A stretch of 64,000 nt of DNA, taken from NCBI RefSeq assembly GCF_039555335.1, contig NC_092644.1:52665365-52729364 (forward strand), given 5' to 3'. Below, piece after piece: positions 21,374-33,500 of the stretch. The notes beneath the pieces were generated by a model that saw only the letters and a list, made by a program, of their open reading frames with translations, did not search any database and was not told where the DNA came from. The translations under genes and the position numbers were made by a program. Position 1 is the stretch's first letter, and every line of letters begins with the position of its first letter. The DNA comes from Amphiura filiformis (lineage: Eukaryota; Echinodermata; Ophiuroidea; Amphilepidida; Amphiuridae).

Positions 21374-22510
21374 AGTAGGCCCAAGGGACTTCCAACCAGT
21401 GGCATAACCAAGGGGAAGCATCTTTTTTGTAAGCCTTTTTTGGGCAAATCTTAATCAGCTTCAAATGCATTTTTGATCGAGGTATATTTTGAGTATGGAA
21501 CACAATGTACCGCTTGACTCGCACAAGGTGTGTTGGTCAATATTTTGTATTGATGTATAATTGGGCAATGGGGGTCTGTGCTTTCACATTATTTTATTGT
21601 GGTGTTATGTATAATACATGGTGACTTCATTCCATCAGTTATACTGTGTTTTTCTGTGGGGATGGGGGACTTGCAAACGTATCTGCAATTCACCAATGGA
21701 TTGCAGAGTTTTAGGAAAGGTTCAAGGCTCTGTTACCCCAAATTGGGGGACAGCAAAACTATTAGGATAAACAATTTCTTCCTTACACCACGTAATGTGG
21801 TAGCATGGACCTGAGCCCTACACTGGTTAACTACTTCCATATTCAACATTATTAGCACTCCACAAGACTTTTCCAACTTGCAATTGTTTAGGAACACCCC
21901 TCTCTCAGTGTACTTTTCAGCATGATATTGAGTCAAAACTTTTAAATCCTGTGTTGACCCTTGATTGACCCCTATGCACCCAAGGCCACTTCAGTTTTGG
22001 GAATATCTTGAATTTGTTTTGGGGATTTTGGACCATCTAGGGAACCTAAAAAAGTTCGTTTGGTTTAGTCCCAGAGGGATGCAAAGCCAGTGCCGCTAGC
22101 TCCCAATCAAATATTTTGCATGGCAAATGTCCCGTTTCACTTTCATATTACAATAAATAATCAGTGCCCTCTTAAAACCACTTGCAGTCAAACCTCTTAT
22201 CCTGCCATGGTGGGACCAAGCATTGGCCAGGTAAAAATCTGTATTAGTGAATTATTTGGAATTCCGCATTGAATTTCAAAACTTGGGTCAACAGAAGAGT
22301 CCTTCATATGGAGTAATAAAAGGTGAGAAAGATGGTAAATGTATTTGAGTAGAACATGTGATTGACAACAATGCTTCAAAGCATGAAAATAACAAGAACC
22401 ATATTTTAATAGGTCTGGATAAGGGAGGTTTCGACTACATTTTATCGCCGGGGGTTCCAAGTTAGTCGAATACGGTACCTCAATATGTTTTTAATACAGC
22501 TAGCAGGCTA

Positions 22511-22624
22511 GGGGACAAAATCAAAACTCGGCCGGCAGTTGACCGCCGGTTCCGCCCGGTTGCTATTGTTCTAAATAATGGTAACCAGGCAGAACCGGCG
22601 ATCGAGTTTTGATTTCATCCCCAG
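22511..22624. mobile_element. Foldback MITE, nearly complete hairpin
   Basis: GGGGACAAAATCAAAACTCG faces CGAGTTTTGATTTCATCCCC, and CGCCGGTTCCGCC faces a matching arm. The two arms cover almost all of the 114 bp. It is the first of three foldbacks in a row. Confidence 0.85.
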
Positions 22625-22675
22625 GTCATTAATCATTCCACTATCAAGTGAAATCCAAACCAACCCTACGAAGAA

Positions 22676-22808
22676 GGAATTGAAAAGACTAGTTTGTGTC
22701 TGACGTCAGGGCAAAGGCAGGTGCGAATGGCTGCTGACCTGCCCATCCAGTACAGCATATTTGGTCTGATTGACAGGACGTCATATGCAAACTAGTCTTT
22801 CTAATTCC
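22676..22808. mobile_element. Foldback MITE
   Basis: GGAATTGAAAAGACTAGTTT and AAACTAGTCTTTCTAATTCC bound 133 bp, with GACGTC sites on both inner flanks. Confidence 0.8.
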
Positions 22809-22814
22809 GTTTTC

Positions 22815-23400
22815 AATTGAATACCTGAGTGGAAGAAGGGCCCAACTCCATCAAAACTGTTTTTGAGATATTAAGAAAAAACTTAATATTTGGAAAAGTT
22901 TTATAGACAGAATGTTTTCATCTTCAGGGGACCTTCAATACATGAACATACCATAGTACATACAGTCGAAATTATATATGTTTCCATGGCAACGGTACAG
23001 GTCTTAATACGAGTTGGAGTTGGGCCCTTCTTCCACTAATATACAAGGTACAAGATACAGTTCTGTAAGCAGATGTGTTATAAATAGCTACAGAAATTTG
23101 ATAATTATACATGTAATATGCTAGCAAGAAAGTTTATTGTAGTGAAAAGCAGATTTCCATGGATGAACAAAATTCCTCTTTCACCCAATATTTGTGGAAG
23201 AAGGGCCCAACTCCATGGAGTTGAGCCTTTCTTCCTTGAAAACCATGATTAAGTGTACGTGGAAGACTATTTGGAGAGTGGATTTTGGCTCATCTTTCGC
23301 ACACATGGAAGAACAGTCTGCTGGCAATAAAATGCTGAGTCTAACTCATTTTTGTAAAAAAAATTGGAGTTGGGCCCTTCTTCCACTCAGGTATTCAATT
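22815..23400. mobile_element. Foldback element with perfect 36-bp inverted ends and internal copies
   Basis: The outer 36 bases at 22815-22850 and 23365-23400 are exact complements. Their core TGGAAGAAGGGCCCAACTCC recurs inside at 23011-23037 (inverted) and 23195-23215 (direct, forming a local hairpin with 23216-23236). There are thus four alternating-orientation copies of one sequence. The element is non-coding. Confidence 0.88.
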
Positions 23401-24444
23401 ATAAAATAAACTTCTTTCACATGTGACAATAATACTAATGCAATGACAATTATTGAAATTTTACTTCTTTATTGGGGATTTCTGTTAGGAAAAAACAAAA
23501 CAAAAACAAAACCGTGAAGCTCTAGAAACATAATTACTAATTTCATTACAAAGTTATCCACCACTCCCTCCCTCTGATACAAACGAGACACATTTTACCA
23601 TTTATATTTTCAGGAGTATACAAGACATGTAACATTTTAAACCCTGCCCTACCTTACGCAACTAGTTTTTTTTGCAGGCTCCATCAATTTTATGATTTGT
23701 TACCTTGTGTGATGATATGAACAATTGACATAATATTTATAGCAGGGGTGGCCTGCCTGCAGCCCGAAATGACATCTAATGTGGTTCGCAGAGCCTTTTT
23801 TTACAAGACTATTATCATGAATACACAATAAAAAAGAAGTTTTTTAGTAACACTATGCAACTGTCTAAAATGGTTGGCTGCCCCTGAAGGGGTATTAATT
23901 TTTAATTATTAACAATTTGCAACACAATACCAGACCAATGAAATAGCTTAATGCTCTGTGCCTCTCATTTTTAACTTTTCTACAAAATGCTTTAAAAATT
24001 TAATTCTTGTCAATTTATTTGTAGCTGTACCCTAACTTTTCCAAGTTTACACCAATGATAACATTAACTCATTAAAATGAGCTAACAGGTTCCTTAGATG
24101 GTCCTTGTAGAGCATGGTTTGAGAACCCAATTTTCAAGAGACAACACAAGTAAAAAATATTTATACACATGAAAACTTTGCATTTTGTTCCTTCCAAGTA
24201 AGGTGTCTTCTTAAACAGCCAAATTCAGGCCTATGCTTGATTTCCAAAGCTGGCTCACAATATTTAAACTCAAGGAAATTCCGCATTCCACTTCTGTAGA
24301 CCTGCACTTCATTACTGATGTTCTACATCATGCAGAGCATGGCCAAATGTTTGCTTGTTTTTAAAAGCTGGCAATTAAAAAAGTTTATACAACAAAGTTT
24401 GCTAAAAATCTTGTCCATCATGATTGTCATTGTTCTCCAACTCC
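23401..24444. other. Intergenic, downstream of SNRPC
   Basis: AT-rich with no gene. On the minus strand AATAAA occurs near 23470 and 24020; either could be the SNRPC polyadenylation signal, but neither can be proven here. Confidence 0.5.
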
Positions 24445-24548
24445 TCATTTCTTTGCAGGTCCATTTTGTACTGTTGGAGGTCTTTGTAATAACGGTCCAC
24501 CAGGTCCCATAGGAGGCATCATCATAGGAGGGCCCATTGGTCTCAGCA
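24445..24548 (-). CDS. SNRPC: SNRPC exon 5, Met/Pro/Gly tail and stop
   Basis: Acceptor TTTGTGTAG. It encodes [20 protein letters not shown] and ends QNGPAKK before TGA. The first two bases complete an ATG split across the intron. Confidence 0.88.
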
Positions 24549-27500
24549 CTACACAAATAAACACAAAGAGATTGGTATTAACACTTTGATTGATTGATAT
24601 TTGAGGAATTAAAACTAATAGGTCCTCACATAATTCCCCACAGGACTTGTTTAAATAAATCAAAAAGTTTTGTACAAGATTAAAAAACACACATCAATGC
24701 GCTCACAATGGCACATTACATACTAAGTGATGCAGTTTTGAAACTTGCATTTTTATCCATTCCACTCGCACAATGTATGCAGAATGTAACCTACAGTAGT
24801 TCAAGCCTACTGAGAGTTGAAAGGATCAAAGTGCATCTTTTAAAACTGCACATTTTCTTACATACTGAGCCACTGTGACAGAACACAAGGATGTGTGACA
24901 TTATAAATTTGGACCAATGGTGTCAAACATAATGTGCTACAAATTACCTTTTTAATTTTTTTATTTTAAACAAAACCTGCTGTTGATTTATTCTAAAAAG
25001 TCTTAGGGAGAAATTGTGGACCCTTTATATTCAAACTTCCACTTTACTTCTCAATGAAATAACTCCTTTACCCCATCAATATGATATCCCTCTAACATGC
25101 CTATGCACACACGAATGATACCCATTTGTAATACCACATATTTAAATGAAAGAATATAAATTCTGTATGTTCCGTAAATTGAACCGCTTTCATTATTATG
25201 CATATCAACAAATTAACAAGACACGTATACAGTACTTCCAGGTTGTTTGGACACTCTACAGCATAAGTCAAAATTAAATTTTAGTTTAGAAAATTGCTCT
25301 ATTCTGTCGGTCAGACAACCAAGCTAACAGGCTTTTGCTCGGGTTGACACAAGTGAAAACATTTTCTCAACCAGAAATTTAGAAAATATCAAACTGAACA
25401 ATATGTCAAATGTTGGAATTTTTTATGAAAAGATGTGGCTGCTGTTTCAAATTCTGTTAACATTCCCCACACCAGCAATCATTCACTCCAGTGTCAGAGG
25501 GAGGTTGATGAGGAACGTGCCCGGAATAGCCAAGTTATGACAACACTCAGACCGACAAAATATGCCCAGTGCAACATGAACTTACAGTTTAGGCAAATGC
25601 CAAAAATTAGGGTTATCAAACGTACAGGTGACATTTTTGGAGGTGGGGGCATATTTTGACATTAAATACAATACTAGTTTTACAGAGTACCAAATTTGAA
25701 CTGGTTTGAACCACAAAATTGAATGACTGATTGTGTCTGGAGAACGTATAAAATGCAGAAGAGTGCAAGAAGTCATACATGACTAGATTCTCATCATTAT
25801 GAGAAAAAAAACCTGTTCTACGGCCGATGGCTGTTTTTAATTGCATACAGCTCAATTTTTTTTAAAGTCACAAAATCTGGATATGTCAGGACCGTAGAAC
25901 AAGGTTTTTTTTTAGTCGCATCACTGTTTTGTTTCATTGCTGTTGGTGTTTTTTTAATGAGGTAAATAAATCAGAACTTACTAGGCCCTCTTGGCCCTGG
26001 TGGCCCCATCATCATTCCTGGTGGTGGTGGGCCCATTAGAGGTGGTGGTAAACCTGGGCCTCCAGGTCCCATTGGTTTGGTGGACCACCAGCAGGACCGT
26101 AATTTGCTGGTGGTGGTACCATGGTTCGCTGTGGGGGCCCAACTCCTGGTGGTCCCTCTTGACCTGGCTTTGCACCTGGGAATGGATTGTGTGGAATTTT
26201 GCCCTGTTGATATGCCTCAGCTGCAATGAAAAATAAAATGCAAACATAATAATAGGCGTAGGTGAAACCATGTGGTGGCGATGTCACACGTCCAGTTTCT
26301 TAGGAATACAGTTGTTCACAAATTCCCCACTTTTTCGAGGTCAGTAGGGAGAAGGCTCAAATGTAACATCAAGTGAATGCTGTTTAGACTAGACAAGATT
26401 TCAATAAATCAAACTTCAAAAGGCATTTGTTAGTAAAAGTTGGTATCCTAGCTACTTTACCTAATTTGGACCTGTTGAATCCAAAATTGTGGATACCACC
26501 CCATACATCACTTGATTCTAAATGACCCCTGAAATAAACCCATGGCGTTATACAGGGGTCAAAAATAAACATGCTCTGATTTCACTCAGAAGCATTATCA
26601 AATTATCCGCCTTGTCATCAGTGGCGTAGCTGCCGGGGGGGAGCAGGGGGGGCAATTGCCCCCTGGCAAAATTGCCTATTTGGGCCCCCCCGCCCCTAGT
26701 GCAAGGAAAAAAGAGGAAAAAGGAGGGAGAAAGAGGAAAAAAGAGAGGCGAGAGAGGGAGAGGAGGGGCAGAGAGATGGGGAATCCATACGATATGCAAT
26801 ACCATACGATTATTATCAATAAGCCTGGCAAAAATTGTCTATTTGGGCCCCTGCCCCCCCCCCCCAAGAGGAAATTTGGTGGATTTGGGCCCCCGCCCCA
26901 TACAGTCTTGCCCTCCTGGAAAAATTCCCAGCTACGCCGCTGCTTGTCATATGGATTACAAATATATATTTAGTGTGTGAACGACCTGTGGTTGCCGAGT
27001 TATGCACCAAAGTGTTAATAAACCATTTTTTAAGTTGTACAGGAGTCCAATTTTTGTAATTATTATGTTTTGATGAATCAAAGTGTATGAAAATATTGGA
27101 TCCAAAACATAATAATGATAAAATTGGATGCTTTACGCCCAATATTTATTGGTCTAGGTATGAGTTTTAAAATATTGGGACTCGACTACGTCTCGTCCAA
27201 TATTTTAAAACTCATAGCTCGACCAATAAATATGGGCTCAATCGATCCAATTTTATATCAAACTTTTATATCAAATTATTAATCATTATTAATTCTCCTG
27301 CAGTACACTGCTTATTTTGTTTTTAAAAAATTCTTGAATTAACAACATCCAAAAACCGGGTTGATTTTTTTTTACATCACAAAGCACCATGCCAAACCAT
27401 TTATCACTGATTTGTGCAATTCCATATAATGCAATGATAGGAATAATTGTGTAGTGCACTACACAAACAAGACTTACTTGTTTTATCAATGAGACTCTGT

Positions 27501-30500
27501 GCCTGCTCCTCCATCCATTTCTGATAGTATATTCTCACATTCTCTTTGTGTTTTCTACCATTACAATGTGTTTTCCTCACAGAGGGCTGCAAAAGAACAA
27601 GTCACATTAGATAATAAGAGTTTATTTACAAACAACTGTGTCAGATTGAAAACCCCAGGGTAAATGCCCTACTCTTTTTGAAACTGACTACAAATTTACA
27701 GGTACAGCTCTTTGAAGGTCTCTTTAATATTATTCACTAGCATATAGTGCACCTTAAAAAAAAAAAAAAAAGGTGCAGCGATTTATAGTGCGCTATGCAC
27801 AGGCACAATGCCTAGACGTTGATCCACAAGCCTCAGCACACTTTACAGGTTGTTGCTGACCACTACAGCCCCACATCATTCTATAAACCATTCAACAACA
27901 ATTCAGGGACTTTCACTGTTGTGCACAACTATCTCATTTTGGAAAATGGATCTCATTTTGAAAATCATCTCAAATTGGATAGAATTGAGACCCAATTTGA
28001 GAATGAATTTGAGTACCAATATGAGATCCATAATCACCCAATTGGTGCTTAATACATTGCTGCTACCATTGAATGTTTGTCATTTCATGGTCAAAGAAGT
28101 TGGGGATCACCAAAATTGTATTTTTGACAGAGCAAGGCCTAAGATCAGGTTTCTCTGCAAGTGCCAAGAAGACAAGGTCAATTATACTATGAAACATCTT
28201 ATTGTTGATACATGTACATACTTCAAGTTTATGAATCCCAATTTAAATATCAGGGTCTTGCTTCAGTTTTCACTGCATGAATTATTTAAACATTAGCTGT
28301 TGTTCTTTTCATTTTTTGTAGCAAACAACCTGAAACTAACTATCCTCCTGGAATTTATAAGACCTTTGTTTGTGATTGAGTTTGCGATTTTCCGGGGCAA
28401 TTTTATGAGTATTCAGATGGCTCAAAATATGCTAAGGTGTCATATTATAGCCATATATTTTGACATCTTTTTAAAAAAATAATAATTATAGAAATGGAAT
28501 ATTTGCTAGTTTAGTGGCAAGTTTAGGTAGTAAAGACATAGCATACACAATTTAAGTAAAATCCTTTCACTCTAAATAATAAAAAATAAAAATAGCTGTA
28601 AAAATGCCTATTTTTACACTTTTATTTGTAACATGCCAAGAGACGCCTTTTTTCAACAGCTTTTAATTTTTTTATGGATCCTTATAGAAATTCATGTGAC
28701 CTGTTTCCCAAAATGGTGCAGTAAACCAATCAAAAAAACAGAAAGAGGCATTATGAATTATAAGTTAACAGATCAAAAAAAGGATGTAAAAGTTTGCCTT
28801 GCGTATGTTACTATTGTCTGTCAAACTTTTGATTGATTTTGAAGTCCCTCAGTTTTTTATAAACAAAGACTTGAAGCATACACTAAAGGGTAAATCTATT
28901 GTAAATAACTTCATTTCTCCATATTATAATCAATTTGTAAGTGGCTGCCATCTTTTTTGAACATATAACAATTTTAAAATTTTTCTTGAAATGTCTGTCA
29001 AATAGTAACATCACGCAAGACGGTGCTGTAATTCCTGCTAAACTAGGGTGATACAGCTAATTATGCTACATGACATAGCATTTAGCTCCACCTAGCTTTG
29101 TGGCACTATCACTTTGTGAGGAGAAGCTTTTTTGATGACACAATCCATTGTTAAGTGTTGTCTGTCAAACATTTTATGCATAAGTAACATACGCTAGATT
29201 TGTATGTGTCTGTCAAAAGTAACATACATAATATGTTTTAAAAATTAAAAATCACTTGATGTTCACATTATGATGATAGTTTAGAGTTTATAAAAGTGTT
29301 TTAAAACATGTGATTTATAAACTGCATGTGATCTTTATTCAATTTCCCATCTTGAACTACTGTTTTTGCCAAATTATTATTCTGTATGTTACATTTGACA
29401 GACACTTTGCGTATGGTATGGCTTGACAGACACACATATTTTATTTATAACAATTTATCCTCCTTATTGTAATATTTGGACACATTTTTTCCACAATCAG
29501 TTGCTGTAGGTCCTACACCTAAATAACCACAAAATACCTTATGTAATACTTTATAAATTGNTATTTGATTGCAGAAAATCATCAAAATTGTGTCTGTCAA
29601 ATATAACGACATAAAGGGCTAGAAAATTAAATTTGTGAAGTAAATGGTCTATAACTTATCTTTCTTTTAGTGTATTATGAACGATACATGTGCATACTAT
29701 AATTTAAACCTGGTTGGAGACCAAAAGAAAAGAGCTGGAAAAATAATTGTGTGTTACACTTTTATGACACCTTAGCTTATTTTGAGCCAGATTTTAAGTT
29801 TGTGAGATATTCAGAATATTCTGATGCTTTAAATAATTTGAAAAACATTCTCTTAATTTTTTGTTTTGGAAAGGAACCAGCAAAACATTTTTAGATCAAC
29901 TTTACCTTATGGTCACCTTGTGTATACTCAAAAGACCATGAACAGGAATTAAACCCCATTCTTGACCATGAGAAGTCTAGACACTGATTCCATACAGTAC
30001 CATACTTCATCAACTATAATAGTTAGCAACATAGCACCCAATAAAACCTAATTGGGTGGATTATATCTCAATTTGTCACTCAAATTGGATCTCATATTGG
30101 ATCTCAAATCTATTCAATTTGAGACAATTACAAATATGAGATCCATTTTCCAAAATGAGATACTTTTGAATATCAGTGTTTGCTGCTACAAGACCGCACA
30201 CCCTAGACATTCCACAAATAACCTTCGCAACCAGAATCAGCTCCCAGAGTTTCGTACAGGTTACGACGAGACAATTAGCAGTAAGTTCCTTGTCCAAGGG
30301 AATTTCAAGCCAACTCAATTTTTCCACAAGATCGTACTTGACACCGCCAGGGTTTGAACCCCCAACCTCTCGCACCATAGTCGAAAGCCTTATCGATTGA
30401 GCTAACTTGACTGCTTAGAATATGACTGTTGCTAGGTCAACTGGCACACACTGTCTTTGTTACAACCACTGAAATGATTACAACCCAATGCCTATTGCAT

Positions 30501-33500
30501 ATCATAATTCGGAATAGGTGTATGAGCCTAGGCTTGAACCAGTAACCAATAGATACTAATGTGCACTACATAAAGTAGTAAAATGTTGAAAATTACACAA
30601 CCCGAAAGGTAAAATTTGACCGATATTTTGACTAGCTTTTTACAAACGTAATCAGACTTTTTGTTTTTGACCCCATCGCTAATGAAGGGACTTTCATTTA
30701 TGGGCCATCATCAAACTTTTTGTTTGTTCCTTTAACACTCTTGCAGTAACTTTTTTCATGAAAGTTGTCTTGTACTTACAGAATCATGTGTTAGGTATGT
30801 GTCACAGTAGTCACAGTAGTACCTGAAAAACAAGTAGCAAAACATTATTCAAGACAATGTGTATTTGATATCGTAACTGTTTTTATGTGTTTGCGTGCTG
30901 CCATAAAGAATACCCTAAAATTCTCCTCATTCGTGTACAAACAGAGTGAGTGTAGCATATCCTGGAGTCTGAATTTCTGTATTATGATCCGATTAGTAAA
31001 CATATGGCGTTGCAATTGTAATCTGATCAAACCTTGTAGGAATGTGTAGCACAGGCATGAGAATAATAAATAAAAATGCATAAATTTGGACAACAAAATC
31101 GCTTGAATTCATGCAAAAGCCTGAAAATTCTCATCCCTGGTAGCAGAGGCATGTTATTGGGGTCAAATTGTTGCAGAAGTTCCTCTTTGTAAGGATGCCT
31201 TAATTTAATAGTTTGTTGTCTCAAAGCCCAGGTTCCAAAGTTAAAAATGTAATGCGGAATGCAGTTTTTGTTTATTTTTTGTTTTTAAAACTGTAGGGTG
31301 AGCTTTTTGACAAGAAAAGACCACCTTCCATCTCTCAAGAAGGCATTACTGTGGTCAAGATGAAGAATTTTATTGAGATTTATGACTCAGGCTATGAGAT
31401 TTTTGTGTGATGCATTTGAGATAAAAACAGCTGAAAGAAAAAATGAAATTTACTCAATCCAGGAATATCACGCAAAAAGCGGGCAATTTTACTAATGTGC
31501 ACAGCCGCACAGGGGCTTTGAGAATTTTCTAAATGCCTGACTCTAAATCATTGTAGCAAAAGCAAATTTGTTCACAACTGCATGGAAAAAAGAAAACAAT
31601 CATGGCCATTGAAATACAACACTGTCCATCCAGCATAACTTGTCAAAATAAACCTTTCCCATTCCCAGAAAAACCAGTAATAAATTGTAAAAAATGTAAA
31701 TTTGGGTATCGTCATCTGAAATTTTCATGAAATACACACAAAATGGCACCCTGATAATAAATAATTAGAAAATGACCATGATGCATTTCCAGAAAGGCCA
31801 AGTTTATATACAAACATATCAGGTCTGGCCAAGAGCATCTGAGCACACATCATCATTGTCATAATGAGCGGTGCTGTTCATTTATAAATAAATAATATAC
31901 ATCAGGATGGTTCTATGTCACTCTTATGCTGTTACACATACAAGCTATACCTACAAACATTTACAAACTCACTTCATTTTAGTGTAGAGACAGTGGTGAT
32001 GTGTAGTTTTGAGACAGTGGTGGTGTGGAAGAACGTCTGGTTGAGACTTTGGGCTCTAGTAGCTTCTGGGCAATTCCATAAACATGGACATGAAAAAACA
32101 AATTGAAAAATGCTTATGAACTTTCACACTATAAAAATAGTACAAGTGCTACCATGGCAAGATGAAAGAGGTCAACATAAAATTTATGCTCTTTCAATTG
32201 CGCCATATTGTACACATATGTATGTTATACCGGTACCATGAATACATATTTGAAGTATATACATGTATACTTCAAAAAAAACATTCTCAGTAAGTTTTTT
32301 TTAATTGCTGAACTTGAAGAGTGAAATTTTTACATGCAAATGAATTTTATTATGTATTTGATTATCTCTTCATCAAGTTTAGGGTGTCATGACTGTCATC
32401 ATCATGTAGTTACTGAATACAATTTGTTTTGATATCAGTTTGCCTTTTTAACTCATCATTTTAAGTGACTGCAGTGGTGCAAACTATATGAATTAAAATT
32501 GATTCTCTCAAATTCATCTTGCAAGAATTTAACATGGAATAGACATACACTATAGTATGCATGTTTTAGGATAATCAAGTTTGATACTTAAACTACATTT
32601 ACCGTACAGGAGATTTGATGCGAGAATCTATTATTGCCTAATTTGCACCCCAGGACTGGATGTGATGGTCTAGTTTAGGCCGTATAAAATTAATGTTTTG
32701 GTTCTCGTCCAGAGGATTTTCATGAATTGATGAGGGAGGGAGGTGTTTTTTTTTTTTTTTTTTTTTTTTTTCAATGTAAAATTAGCATTGTCAGTAGTTT
32801 TCGGTTTTTTCCAACAGTGTTTGAGGAAAGGATGAGGCCCCTTTTTTTTTTTTTTTTCAAATGTGAGATTCTGAGGGATAAACCCCTAGAGTACCACAAA
32901 AAGACTTGGAAGTGATGCTTGTTCTCTAATAAACTTATTTATATGTATGAAGATTTCATAAATCATTCCAAAGTCTAAAAAATTGAAAAATCTAAAAAAA
33001 AAAAATCTGACAAATCCCAGAAATTGAGGAGGGAGGGGACGAGAACCAAAATATTAATTTTACACGGCCTTATTAAATCATGAATCCCACATAAAAATGC
33101 CTTTATGAAACAAAACGTGCCCACACAATCACACAGTTCATATCAGTTTTAAGGTACAAATTCATGCCTTTTTACCACTCTAATTAATATTTATATTTCA
33201 TTTTTAGGCATTTTGAAAAAAAAATCGATTAAAAAGTAATGAAACCGCAATTTTAGGCTATTCTCAATAATTTGCAATTTAAATATTACAACCGCACAAA
33301 AGTTACTGCTTGTAAATTGTCACCCTGTTAGATTGTGGAATTGCCCATAAGGCTGCACGGTAAAATAATTGTTTGCTTAGGACTGTGTGCCAATCAAAAG
33401 TAGGGTCAGTTGCAATGTGATTTATTTTGAGTGATAAACAATGCAAACTTCACACGGAATTGGTGACAGAGATGAATAAACAAACAATTGTATTTCCACA

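Noticed and set aside
26656..26980. Pro/Arg-rich open frames on both strands
   Set aside because: They fall within the GC-rich hAT MITE at 26619-26942 and in purine runs; no homology to a protein family is apparent.
30348..30411. Possible tRNA gene (minus strand) with A and B boxes
   Set aside because: No complete cloverleaf or matching acceptor stem, and it continues into a SINE body; read as a tRNA-derived SINE head.
32743..32772. Long T tract as the tail of a processed pseudogene
   Set aside because: It lies inside a TTA-flanked foldback element with no gene-derived sequence beside it.
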